Assembly (NCBI GenBank): GCA_013812265.1
Contig: JACCTQ010000213.1
Coordinates: forward strand, 1-10,617
Length of the DNA stretch: 10,617 nucleotides
Direction of reading: 5' to 3'
Origin: Actinomycetota bacterium
GTDB lineage: Bacteria; Actinomycetota; Thermoleophilia; Gaiellales; Gaiellaceae
The notes beneath the pieces were generated by a model. That model was not told the origin of the DNA. It saw only the letters and a list, made by a program, of their open reading frames with translations, and ran no database searches. How positions within the stretch are numbered: position 1 is the stretch's first letter; each line of letters begins with the position of its first letter. Both the position numbers and the translations under genes were made by a program. This document shows, piece by piece, positions 1-6,293 of this stretch.

Positions 1-1311
1 GCGGAACGACCGGCTCACGGTGAGCGCTCCCACCGCCACGCGGATCGAGCCCGAGACGACCTTGCCGCGCGCGCTCGCCGGGAGCGCCCAGCCACACTCC
101 GCCGCCCCGCTCCGGAAACCAGAGCGAAGCCGACGAGCCGCCTTCCCTGCGACCGACGCCGAGCACGTCACTTTCCCTGCCGTGACGGGCGCGCGCGTAT
201 CGGTGCGCGTGAGGACGAGCCGCACGAGGAAGTTCTTGCCGGCCCCTGGCCGCTTGGGCGCAACCGTCAGCGATTGGACGGCAAGCCGAGCCGCGACCGG
301 CGGCGAGCCCGCGAGCAGAGCCGCACGGAACGCGGCGAGCCCCTCCGGGGTCGACATCGTCGCGTGCGGGGTGTTCTGAGCGATCACCACGCTCACGAAC
401 GGCGAGCCCGCCGCCCGGAGACGTGCGATGTAGTCGACGGGAAAGCCCTCTCGAATCCGATCCCGCTCACCGAAGATGAACACGACACGCGTCGTCGGGT
501 GGACGTAGTCGCTTCCGCTCGTGTCGACCGAGTCGGCGAGCCAGCGAGGCACGAAGCTCGGGTCGTGCCGCGAGCACGGGCCCTCCCCACGCCCTATGAA
601 GCCGTACGAGCGGTCGATCGTTCCCGAGGACGAATCGGCGTACCAGTACTTCTGCTCGGCCGGGTTCCGCAGGCAGCCCTTGGCCATCGCGGCATGCGGG
701 GGGCCACCGCTCGGCACGACGGCGTCGAGGATCGAGTCCAAACCGTAGTGCGAGAGGGCGTACGAGACCTGCGTCGCGCCCCCGCTGTTACCCGTGATGC
801 AGAAGCCGCAAGCGCCCAGGCCGCTGCCGCTCAAAGCGAGCGGCCGGTACAGGTTCTCGTGCGCCCACCTGATGATCGTGGCAGGCCGGCAGGCGAGCCG
901 GGCCGGACCTACCTCCTCACCCCGCGAGGCGGTGAGCCAGGCGTCCTGCCAACGCACCTCGACGGAGATCTTGCCCGCGCGCGCGAGATCCGCGAAGAAC
1001 TCGCGCCCGCGGTCGCCCCTGCCCCAGTAGCCCGTCCCTCCGCCTCCGCTGAAGAAGAGGATCACGCCGTTCGCCTTCCCGGCGGGCCGGACGGTTCGCA
1101 TGAAGCCACGTGCAGGTTGCTGGACGCCGGGGCACGCTACGGAGAACGCCTGCGTCACGCCGCCGGCAGCCTGCGGATCCGGGCCCGGTAGCAGCGACAC
1201 CGTGCCGAGCGGTAGCGCAGCCGAGCGCGAGGAGGACGCCCAGGTGGCCGAGGCCGCCGCGACGGCGGCGCCGAGGGTCAGCGCGAGCATGAGGAGGACG
1301 CGTGTCGGCAT
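1..1311 (-). CDS. Secreted alpha/beta-hydrolase (serine esterase/depolymerase-like), 3' end cut by window edge
   Basis: Reading from an ATG at 1311 gives 437 codons without a stop, so the C-terminus lies beyond position 1. Residues 1-25 form a signal peptide (MPTRVLLMLALTLGAAVAAA then ATWA), so the enzyme is exported. The hydrolase fold follows: a glycine-rich oxyanion-type turn FFSGGGGTGYWG (residues 86-97), a nucleophile elbow GNSGG (Ser176), FGERD (Asp284) and NTPHATM (His316), in the order expected for a Ser-Asp-His triad. Several cysteines (60, 141, 168, 171, 213, 246) could form disulfides. From about residue 345 a separate beta-rich tail begins (VQSLTVAPKRPGAGKNFLV), with two more cysteines (383, 406), probably an Ig-like or binding domain. 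It resembles secreted esterases and depolymerases, but the substrate cannot be read from sequence. No clear Shine-Dalgarno precedes the ATG. The long opposite-strand frames here are arginine-rich shadows. Confidence 0.85.
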   Translation of the reverse strand, partial: MPTRVLLMLALTLGAAVAAASATWASSSRSAALPLGTVSLLPGPDPQAAGGVTQAFSVACPGVQQPARGFMRTVRPAGKANGVILFFSGGGGTGYWGRGDRGREFFADLARAGKISVEVRWQDAWLTASRGEEVGPARLACRPATIIRWAHENLYRPLALSGSGLGACGFCITGNSGGATQVSYALSHYGLDSILDAVVPSGGPPHAAMAKGCLRNPAEQKYWYADSSSGTIDRSYGFIGRGEGPCSRHDPSFVPRWLADSVDTSGSDYVHPTTRVVFIFGERDRIREGFPVDYIARLRAAGSPFVSVVIAQNTPHATMSTPEGLAAFRAALLAGSPPVAARLAVQSLTVAPKRPGAGKNFLVRLVLTRTDTRAPVTAGKVTCSASVAGKAARRLRSGFRSGAAECGWALPASARGKVVSGSIRVAVGALTVSRSFR

Positions 1312-1418
1312 GCCGAAGCCGCAACGTAGTCCCGGCGTGTGAGGAGGCGGACAAGCGGACGTGAAGAAAGCGTCAAAAACCCGGTGGCGCGGAAGCGAGC
1401 AACCTACCGAGCGCGGCG

Positions 1419-2582
1419 TCAGCCGATGTAGACGGGCGTGCCGACCGGGACGCGCTCGTAGAGCTCGATCACGTCCGGGATGGCCATGCGGATGCAACCG
1501 TGAGACGCGGCCGAGCCGAGTGACCAGTCCTGGTCGGTGCCGTGGATGCCGACCGGGCCGGAGATTCCGAGCCAGCGCGCCTTGAGCGGATTCGACGGCC
1601 CCGGCGGGATCACGGCGCCGGCGAGCGAGCCCGTCCAGGGGCTGTTGGGCACGCTCCAGACGGGGTCGACCGTCTTGTTCTGGATGCGGTAGAGGCCGCT
1701 CGGCGTGTCGTAGCCGATGGCGCCGACCGCGATCGTGAACGTGCGCGCGAGCTTCAGCCGCTCGTAGAGGCGCAGCTTGAACTGTGTGCGGTCGACCGTC
1801 AGATACACGGGGTGGCGCCCCGCGAGCTCTGCGGTCGTGACCGCCGCCGGAGTGCGTGTCACCGGGAGCGAGAAACGGCGCGGCGCCCTCGGGTGGGTGA
1901 GCGCGCGCGCGAGGAGACGGCGCAGGCGGGAGCCATCCACCTCGAGCCCGGCTTCCGCGGGTCGCACCTGAAGCCCGGCCGCACTCGCGATCACCGACGC
2001 GTCGCGCGGAGGGCGCTCGGCCGCAGCCTGCACGTCCTCGGCGAACCGGGTGACCACGATGGGCGCGAACGTGACACGAGGCCGCAGCGCAGCTTCCACC
2101 TTCCATCCGGCAACATCCCGCACCGCGCGCGAGAGGAACCACCCGCGCCGGCTTCGCTTTAGCGCTCGCGCGACGGCTCGCTTGATGTGCACCTCCACGC
2201 CGGCTTGCTCGGGCAGCAACACGTACTGACTCCGGTCGCCGTGCACCACGACCGGCCGGCGCAGCGTGCGGTGCGCCCGCTCGAGCTTTCGCTCGGCCTC
2301 GACCGCCGTCAGCCCGGCGACTTCGACATTCCCGACGCGCACGCCCGGAGCCATGACCGGGTCTCGCACCGCGTCGTAGGCGAAGGCGCCGCCAACCAGC
2401 CCACCCGCGACGACAACGACGGCGACCACGCCGAGCGGGAGCCAGCGCCGCCGGCGGGTGCGCGCCGGAGCCTTCTCAGCGGGCGCTGTGTGGCTCGAGT
2501 AGGCAATCGCCAGCACGGCACCGGCAAGCGCAGCGACGCCGAGTGCCAGGAGCAGCCAGTTGTAGCGACGCAGGGTCGTCAA
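1419..2582 (-). CDS. L,D-transpeptidase, YkuD family, membrane-anchored, with VanW-type peptidoglycan-binding region
   Basis: This 387-residue protein should make 3-3 crosslinks in peptidoglycan, or attach proteins to it, on the outer face of the membrane. The catalytic domain (about 260-387) has the YkuD signature: GIHGTDQDWSLG with His347, then SHGCIRM with His361 and nucleophile Cys363. Residues 80-255 (start VRVGNVEVAGLTAVEAERKL) match the putative peptidoglycan-binding domain found beside VanW and YkuD domains. The N-terminus has two hydrophobic segments, 9-28 and 47-69, separated by a basic stretch RTRRRRW. If both span the membrane, the basic loop is cytoplasmic and the catalytic domain outside. 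The start is TTG, supported by a good Shine-Dalgarno AGAGG six bases upstream; starting later would lose the first segment. It is divergent from the gene at 2678. Confidence 0.93.
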   Translation of the reverse strand: MTTLRRYNWLLLALGVAALAGAVLAIAYSSHTAPAEKAPARTRRRRWLPLGVVAVVVVAGGLVGGAFAYDAVRDPVMAPGVRVGNVEVAGLTAVEAERKLERAHRTLRRPVVVHGDRSQYVLLPEQAGVEVHIKRAVARALKRSRRGWFLSRAVRDVAGWKVEAALRPRVTFAPIVVTRFAEDVQAAAERPPRDASVIASAAGLQVRPAEAGLEVDGSRLRRLLARALTHPRAPRRFSLPVTRTPAAVTTAELAGRHPVYLTVDRTQFKLRLYERLKLARTFTIAVGAIGYDTPSGLYRIQNKTVDPVWSVPNSPWTGSLAGAVIPPGPSNPLKARWLGISGPVGIHGTDQDWSLGSAASHGCIRMAIPDVIELYERVPVGTPVYIG

Positions 2583-2588
2583 GGACTA

Positions 2589-2593
2589 CCTCT
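2589..2593 (-). promoter_or_regulatory. Ribosome binding site supporting the TTG start of the L,D-transpeptidase
   Basis: On the minus strand AGAGG is followed by the six-base spacer TAGTCC and then TTG. This spacing is ideal and is the reason for accepting the non-ATG start. Confidence 0.6.
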
Positions 2594-2641
2594 GGCTCTC
2601 ATGTTTGCCGCCGGGCCCGAACTCCCTGCAACGGCGGAGCC

Positions 2642-2670
2642 TTGCGCCGGCGGCCCGTGCCCCGCACAAT
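2642..2670 (+). promoter_or_regulatory. Putative sigma-70-type promoter for the small membrane-protein gene
   Basis: TTGCGC (2642-2647) and CACAAT (2665-2670) are separated by exactly 17 bases. The predicted transcription start, about seven bases after the -10 box, falls at or next to the GTG at 2678, which has no Shine-Dalgarno, so the message would be leaderless. The hexamers are imperfect. Confidence 0.4.
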
Positions 2671-2677
2671 CGACGGG

Positions 2678-2985
2678 GTGAGCGAGAGAATCGTCCCGAA
2701 GGACGAGCTGGAAGCGGCGATCGAGGCGCGCAAGGAGCTCGGCGCGGAGATGGAGCCGGCCGTCATCGACGCGTCCGTGGAGCGGATCGAGCGGCGCCTC
2801 GCCGAGCGCGACGATCAGGGCAAGCAGTCGCTGAAGCGAAAGCGCGACCACCGAAGGAGATGGTGCTCGGCGGGATGGCAATCCCGATCCCTCTCTTCGC
2901 CATTGCTGCGATCTTCACGGGTCTTGCGGGCGCGATCGCCGTGCTTGCTGCGCTCGTGGTGATCGCGATCGTGTCGGCGCGCTAG
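2678..2985 (+). pseudogene. Small membrane protein gene split by one frameshift
   Basis: Two reading frames each hold one half of what looks like a single protein of about 102 residues. From GTG 2678 the first frame gives an acidic, helical N-terminus (SERIVPKDELEAAIEARKEL, later VIDASVERIERRLAERDD and KRKRDH). After about 2850 that frame becomes a nonsense tail. The preceding (-1) frame continues with PKEMVLGGMAIPIPLF and then two hydrophobic stretches to residues VSAR and TAG at 2983-2985. One missing base near 2845-2858 would restore a continuous protein with a soluble coiled N-terminus and a membrane C-terminus. The second half also has an ATG at 2860, but AAGGAG abuts it directly, so independent translation is unlikely. 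I recall similar undivided proteins in related actinobacteria but cannot assign a function. The cause may be a real mutation or a base error in the assembly. Confidence 0.65.
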
Positions 2986-3296
2986 CCCTCGTCCCGCCGC
3001 CGAGGAGCCGCGGCCTCCCACCAGTCGGGTCGATCTCCCTCCGCCGTTCGCAGCTCGAGCAGATGGGCGACTCGTTCGAGGTGCGAGCCACCATGGAGCC
3101 AGCAGAACTTCCAGAGCTCCTTCGTCGCCTTCTTGTAGCGGTGGATCAGATCGTCGACCCCGTGGACGTCGAGCTCTCCGGCTCGGTACTGCTCGATGGC
3201 CGCTGCGACGTGCTGGAGCAAGCCGGCGAGCTCGGCCTCGTAGTACGTGACTACAAGCGCCTCTGCGGCTTTGCGTCGCGCCTTGTCGGTGCTCAT
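2982..3296 (-). CDS. Small conserved protein of unknown function (104 aa)
   Basis: This soluble, mostly helical protein starts MSTDKARRKAAEALVVTYYE and contains ELDVHGVDDLIHRYKKATKE followed by LWKFCW. The aromatic- and charge-rich pattern suggests a conserved fold rather than a chance frame. I recall similar short actinobacterial proteins, without assigned function. A GTG at 3311 would add five residues (MRLSP); I chose the ATG at 3296 because the similarity-like region begins after it, and neither start has a strong Shine-Dalgarno. The gene diverges from the DUF433-like antitoxin gene over only about 65 bases. It converges on the frameshifted gene so closely that both stop codons lie within one CTAG. 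It could be an extra component of the neighbouring toxin-antitoxin pair, but only position suggests that. Confidence 0.7.
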   Translation of the reverse strand: MSTDKARRKAAEALVVTYYEAELAGLLQHVAAAIEQYRAGELDVHGVDDLIHRYKKATKELWKFCWLHGGSHLERVAHLLELRTAEGDRPDWWEAAAPRRRDEG

Positions 3297-3346
3297 CGGT
3301 GAGAGTCTCACGGTACCGCCCGCAAGTCGATACGGCGTGTTTTCCG

Positions 3347-3355
3347 TGCTACGTT
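3347..3355 (+). promoter_or_regulatory. Putative extended -10 promoter element of the DUF433/DUF5615 pair
   Basis: TGCTACGTT fits the extended -10 pattern TGnTAnnnT and lies eight bases before the ATG at 3364, so transcription would begin at or next to the start codon. No convincing -35 box is seen. The minus-strand promoter of the second vapB has a matching element (TGCTAACGT). Confidence 0.35.
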
Positions 3356-3363
3356 AAAGTCCC

Positions 3364-3801
3364 ATGGCTCGGCCGAAGGCAAAAGGCGAACCGTTCAGCA
3401 TCCGGCTGAGCCTGGCTACGGAGCGGTTCGTCGAGGCCGAGGCGCGCCGCACCAGGCGACCCAAGGGAGCGATCGTGGAGGCGCTCACCGAAGAAGCGGC
3501 GCGGATGCGCCGGTTTCCCGGTATCGCCTTTCGGGGCGAGGACGCCGGCCGCGAGGCGTGGGTCGTAGGCAGTGGCCTCGACGTCTGGGAGATCGTCGAG
3601 ATGCTGGAAGACCACGGGGCGGTGAAACGGCTGACGGCCGAGACCCACCTGACCGAGCGCCAGGTGGCCGTTGCAGAGGCCTACCGAGAAAGCTATCCGG
3701 ATGAGATCGACGAGGCGCTCGCCGAAAACCGGCGCCCCCTCGACGCGCTTCGGGAGCTATTCCCGTTCGTCGACTCTTTCGAGGTCGAGGCGCCGGGATA
3801 G
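3364..3801 (+). CDS. Antitoxin-like protein: ribbon-helix-helix plus DUF433-like domain
   Basis: The 145-residue protein has two parts. Residues 10-50 (FSIRLSLATERFVEAEARRT and KGAIVEALTEEAARMR) have the strand-helix-helix pattern of a ribbon-helix-helix DNA-binding domain. Residues 68-125 (VGSGLDVWEIVEMLEDHG, HLTERQVAVAEAYRE, DEIDEALAENRRP) match the DUF433 helical domain of antitoxins paired with DUF5615 proteins. The end LFPFVDSFEVEAPG is typical of the family. Its expected role is to neutralise the toxin encoded immediately downstream and to repress the shared promoter. No Shine-Dalgarno precedes the ATG, which fits leaderless translation. The TAG stop at 3799-3801 is in frame with the toxin coding sequence, with only one codon between it and the proposed toxin start. 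Confidence 0.85.
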   Translation: MARPKAKGEPFSIRLSLATERFVEAEARRTRRPKGAIVEALTEEAARMRRFPGIAFRGEDAGREAWVVGSGLDVWEIVEMLEDHGAVKRLTAETHLTERQVAVAEAYRESYPDEIDEALAENRRPLDALRELFPFVDSFEVEAPG

Positions 3802-3804
3802 GCC

Positions 3805-4155
3805 CTGCGCATCCTGCTCGACGCGCATTTCTCGGATCGTCGTATCGGGATCCCGCTGAGAGAGAGCGGCCATGATGTCCTGGCGCTCGGCGACGATGAC
3901 CGTCTACCGGCACTTCCGGACGAGCATGTCCTGCGTCTGGCCGCGAGCGAAGAGCGGATCGTCGTGACCCGCAACGTCAGGCACTTCGCTCCGATACTGC
4001 GACGGTGGGCCGAGGCCGGTAGGAGCCATGCGGGTTGCATTCTGGTCACGTTCGAGCACGCCGAGTACGCGCGTCTCCTGCTCGGATTGGGCCATCTCTT
4101 CGAAGGCCCGCCAGTGCAGGACGATTGGGTGGATCGCGCCCTCTTCCTGGCGTAA
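3805..4155 (+). CDS. DUF5615 PIN-like toxin/nuclease with a non-canonical (CTG) start
   Basis: The frame encodes LRILLDAHFSDRRIGIPLRE then SGHDVLALGDDDRLPALPDE, ERIVVTRNVRHFAPILRRW and GCILVTFEHAEYARLLLG, ending at TAA 4153-4155. This is the full PIN-like fold of DUF5615 proteins, predicted RNases of toxin-antitoxin systems, with acidic residues in LLDA (Asp6), in the PDEH segment and in the region after VVTRN. Family members normally begin with ATG or GTG at the position where this gene has CTG (3805). No ATG, GTG or TTG occurs in frame before GTG 3964, which would delete the first catalytic strand. A CTG start giving 116 residues, or readthrough of the preceding TAG, is therefore required; otherwise the gene is inactive. 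The tight pairing with the DUF433-like gene supports the toxin role. Confidence 0.72.
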   Translation: MRILLDAHFSDRRIGIPLRESGHDVLALGDDDRLPALPDEHVLRLAASEERIVVTRNVRHFAPILRRWAEAGRSHAGCILVTFEHAEYARLLLGLGHLFEGPPVQDDWVDRALFLA

Positions 4156-4282
4156 AGACCCGCCTCGCAAGCGACCGCGTTTTCTACGAGACGAGTCTGA
4201 GATCCTCGGTCGGCCACGCAGCACCGGCCGGCCGCCCAGGATTCCGGGATCTCCCGCGGGCCGATCTTATTCAGCGCACTGA

Positions 4283-4735
4283 GCATTTTTACTCAATGTT
4301 CTGTCCTACCAGAAGATGCTCGGCCAGCTTCAGGACGCCGGTAACACCACCACGCTCGTGCACTACCTCGACCTGCTGTCGGCCGCCGGCATGCTGACCG
4401 GGCTACAGAAGTTCAGTGGTGCTCGCGTCCGCCAGCGGGGATCCAGCCCGAAGCTGCTCGTGCTCAACACGGCGCTGATGAGCGCGACGTCTGCCGAGGT
4501 CAAGAGCGGCCGGCGTAGGGACTCCCTTCCGGAAATGGCGGTGTTTACTGAGGCTCACGACGTCGATCGTCAACTCCTCGTCGGCGGGGACGGGATCAGA
4601 CTGGAGGAGTTTCCGCTCGCGCCGTCGGCTCGCTGGTTGTCAGGCTCGGTCCCACCGCAGGACGCGAGAGGGAGGCGGCGTTCGCCTCCCTCCCGAGCAA
4701 CTCGCGACGAGCGTCCTCTCAGGCGTGTTTGGTAA
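4283..4735 (+). pseudogene. Remnant of a DUF4143 ATPase (C-terminal part with internal deletion)
   Basis: Residues read from 4292 (LNVLSYQKMLGQLQDAGNTT, then LVHYLDLLSAAGMLTGLQKF and RQRGSSPKLLVLNTALMSA) match the DUF4143 region of the bacterial AAA ATPases of the COG1373 type. The frame then jumps at about 4481-4496 to AEVKSGRRRDSLPEMAVFTE, which is the EVK motif of the nuclease-like C-terminus. In intact relatives these blocks are separated by roughly 80-90 residues; here they are fused in frame, so that segment is deleted. The Walker A/B ATPase half is missing upstream, and a TGA sits at 4280-4282. Recognisable similarity ends near 4639, and the rest of the frame runs through a hairpin into the end of the next gene. 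It is a relic without expected ATPase activity. The stretch 4156-4282 before it shows nothing identifiable. Confidence 0.8.
4668..4692. terminator. Strong hairpin between convergent genes, probable terminator
   Basis: A perfect 10-bp GC-rich stem (GAGGGAGGCG / CGCCTCCCTC) encloses the loop GCGTT. It lies 27 bases past the stop codon of the minus-strand surface-protein gene. Neither strand has a T-run after it, so it is not a classical intrinsic terminator, but U-less hairpins at gene ends are common in high-GC actinobacteria. Confidence 0.5.
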
Positions 4736-5786
4736 CGCGCGCGGGGCCGTACCAGCTACTCGAGCCGTCGAGGTTGACCACCTGGATCCAGTAACGGGCC
4801 GGAGCCTTCTTGCCCGCCAGAATTCGGTGTCGGAACGAGTACGAGGCGCCGCTCCCGCTCCGGGCGGCGATCAACCGTCGGTTGAGCTTCGCCCGCTTGC
4901 CGTTGACCTGTCCGTAGACGTTGAAGCCCAGCATGTCGATCTCCGAGGCGGTCCGCCAGCGGACGAGGACCTCCCTGCCGGCAGCGGCCGCCGTCAGCGA
5001 GCGGAAGGTGGCCGCGGTGACCGCAGTCACCCCGCAGCGCGACTGCCCGATGATCAAGTCACCGACGGCCGTGGGGCCGAGCAGGTACTCGTGGGCGGCG
5101 TTGACGGTGAGCGAGCCGTCGGGGTTCACGATCTGCTCGTTGAAGACGTAGCGGAAGTTGTCGGTGGTGGTGCCCACGTGGATGTGGCCCTCAATGGAGG
5201 TGTTGGGGGCCGGGTTGGCCGGCACGACCACCGTCACGGGCACGTGCTCGCCGGCATCGGTGAAATCGCCGTCGCTGTTGAGGTCCAGGCCGCTGTCGGT
5301 CTGAACCGTGCCGCCGGTGATCGTGGTCGAGCCGGTGATGCCGGCTTCGGTGGCAGTGCAGGTGCTCGCGACGTTGGTGGCCGTGAACACTTCGTTACCT
5401 GACGTATTGACATTCTGGATGTTGGTCGAGCTGGTCGCCGACCCGGTCGCACCGGTCGTCCCCTGGGTGCTGACGGTGATCGGCCCCGAAGTGAAGATGG
5501 TGGCCGGTCCGTACACAGCCGACCCGGTCGCTGCGGTCGCGGTGATAGACCCGGCCGAGCCGGCCGACGGCAGCGTCACCATGGGAGCCGGCCCTCGGGT
5601 GGCGGGGGGCCCGCCGAAGAAGCCGACGTTGCTGAAGTAGCCGTAGGCGCTGCCGGAGACGGCCGTGACGACGAATGCGCGGTCGGCGCGAGCCGATCCT
5701 TGTGCGGCACCGATCAGCAGCATCGCCGAGCAAAGAAGTGCGACGGCGATCGTGCGTCGAGCACCCGACAGCCTGGTCCCTGGCAT
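4719..5786 (-). CDS. Secreted choice-of-anchor P family protein with FN3-like C-terminal domain
   Basis: The 355-residue protein has a clear signal peptide (1-34; basic start, hydrophobic core AVALLCSAMLLIGAA, cleavage after ARA). Residues 37-256 form a Ser/Thr/Gly-rich beta region of the choice-of-anchor P type: PMVTLPSAGSAGS, STNIQNVNTSGN, STTITGGTV, NPAPNTSIEG, FNEQIVNPDGSLTVNAAHEY and DLIIGQSRC. Cys143 and Cys251 could form a disulfide. An insert LDLNSDGDFTDAGEH (167-181) has the alternating Asp/Asn spacing of a calcium-binding loop. Residues 258-355 (VLVRWRTASEIDMLGFNVYG to SWYGPARV) form a fibronectin-III-like domain often found at the end of surface proteins. No LPXTG motif or C-terminal membrane segment is present, so how it is retained is unknown. 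A strong Shine-Dalgarno precedes the ATG. Its role is probably extracellular or surface-structural, with no enzyme motif. Confidence 0.88.
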   Translation of the reverse strand: MPGTRLSGARRTIAVALLCSAMLLIGAAQGSARADRAFVVTAVSGSAYGYFSNVGFFGGPPATRGPAPMVTLPSAGSAGSITATAATGSAVYGPATIFTSGPITVSTQGTTGATGSATSSTNIQNVNTSGNEVFTATNVASTCTATEAGITGSTTITGGTVQTDSGLDLNSDGDFTDAGEHVPVTVVVPANPAPNTSIEGHIHVGTTTDNFRYVFNEQIVNPDGSLTVNAAHEYLLGPTAVGDLIIGQSRCGVTAVTAATFRSLTAAAAGREVLVRWRTASEIDMLGFNVYGQVNGKRAKLNRRLIAARSGSGASYSFRHRILAGKKAPARYWIQVVNLDGSSSWYGPARVTKHA

Positions 5787-5792
5787 TGCGGT

Positions 5793-5800
5793 CTCCCTTC
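5793..5800 (-). promoter_or_regulatory. Strong ribosome binding site of the choice-of-anchor P gene
   Basis: GAAGGGAG on the minus strand lies six bases before the ATG at 5786. It is the strongest Shine-Dalgarno in the window and contrasts with the leaderless-looking toxin-antitoxin genes. Confidence 0.6.
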
Positions 5801-5897
5801 GAAGTGGCTCAGGCCGGGTTGGCCCGCTAGGCGCAGTCTAAACCGGCCGAAACGCGAGCCGCAGCGACAGCGACAGCGCGCCCCCAACGCTTCGCGC

Positions 5898-6239
5898 TCA
5901 GGGCCGAGACAGCTCGTCTGTCTTCGCGGCCATGATGAAGTCGTTGCGGTGCAAACCCTTGATCTTGTGCGTCCACCACGTGACGGTCGTTCTTCCCCAC
6001 TCCGTCAGGAGCGACGGGTGGTGCTCCTCTTCCTCTGCGAGCTCACCGACCCTGTTGGTGAACTCGAGCGCGTGCGCGAAATCGCCGAACGAGAAGACGC
6101 GCCGCAGGCGCTTCACTCCGTCGACCTCGAGGAGCTCCCAGTCGGGGATCTGCGGCTGAAGGTCTGCGATCTCGGCGTCCGTCACCTGCGGTGCGTCCCT
6201 GCGGCACGCGACGCACTTCATCTGGGTCAGTCGCTCCAT
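5898..6239 (-). CDS. Pterin-4a-carbinolamine dehydratase (4a-hydroxytetrahydrobiopterin dehydratase)
   Basis: This cytoplasmic enzyme dehydrates 4a-hydroxytetrahydropterin, recycling the cofactor used by aromatic amino-acid hydroxylases; in bacteria lacking those it may serve other pterin chemistry. The protein of 113 residues is the usual family length. It shows the N-terminal MKCVACRRDAPQVTDAEI block, then PDWE and FSFGDFAHALEFTNRVGELA. The active-site signature is EEEEHHP (His73, His74, Pro75), followed by EWGRTTVTWWTH (Trp81, His91) and GLHRNDF (Asp100). Both ATG 6239 (MERLTQMKC) and ATG 6221 (MKCVAC) are possible starts; I chose 6239 because a few residues before MKC are usual in the family. 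No aromatic hydroxylase gene is visible nearby. It is divergent from the DUF2237 gene over 54 bases. Confidence 0.93.
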   Translation of the reverse strand: MERLTQMKCVACRRDAPQVTDAEIADLQPQIPDWELLEVDGVKRLRRVFSFGDFAHALEFTNRVGELAEEEEHHPSLLTEWGRTTVTWWTHKIKGLHRNDFIMAAKTDELSRP

Positions 6240-6293
6240 CCCTCGGCCAGAGTACCCCGCGCGGCCGGCGCCTGACGCTGGCAGAGTTCCGGC

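Noticed and set aside
274..1191. Plus-strand open frame of 305 codons, rich in Arg
   Set aside because: It is the complement of the secreted hydrolase gene; the composition is biased to Arg/Ala/Gly and has no domain pattern, while the minus strand has a signal peptide and catalytic triad.
1312..1418. Possible terminator or small RNA between the hydrolase and L,D-transpeptidase genes
   Set aside because: No convincing stem or promoter pair was found in these 107 bases.
1542..2162. Plus-strand 206-codon frame
   Set aside because: Shadow of the L,D-transpeptidase; low-complexity Arg/Ala composition.
2840..2862. Programmed -1 frameshift site in the small membrane-protein gene
   Set aside because: No X-XXY-YYZ slippery sequence or downstream hairpin could be seen; a simple indel explains the split better.
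5308..5640. Hydrophobic plus-strand frame (110 codons) that looks like a membrane protein
   Set aside because: It is the complement of the Ser/Thr/Gly-rich beta domain of the secreted protein; Thr and Gly codons complement to Val, Ala and Pro codons, giving false hydrophobicity.
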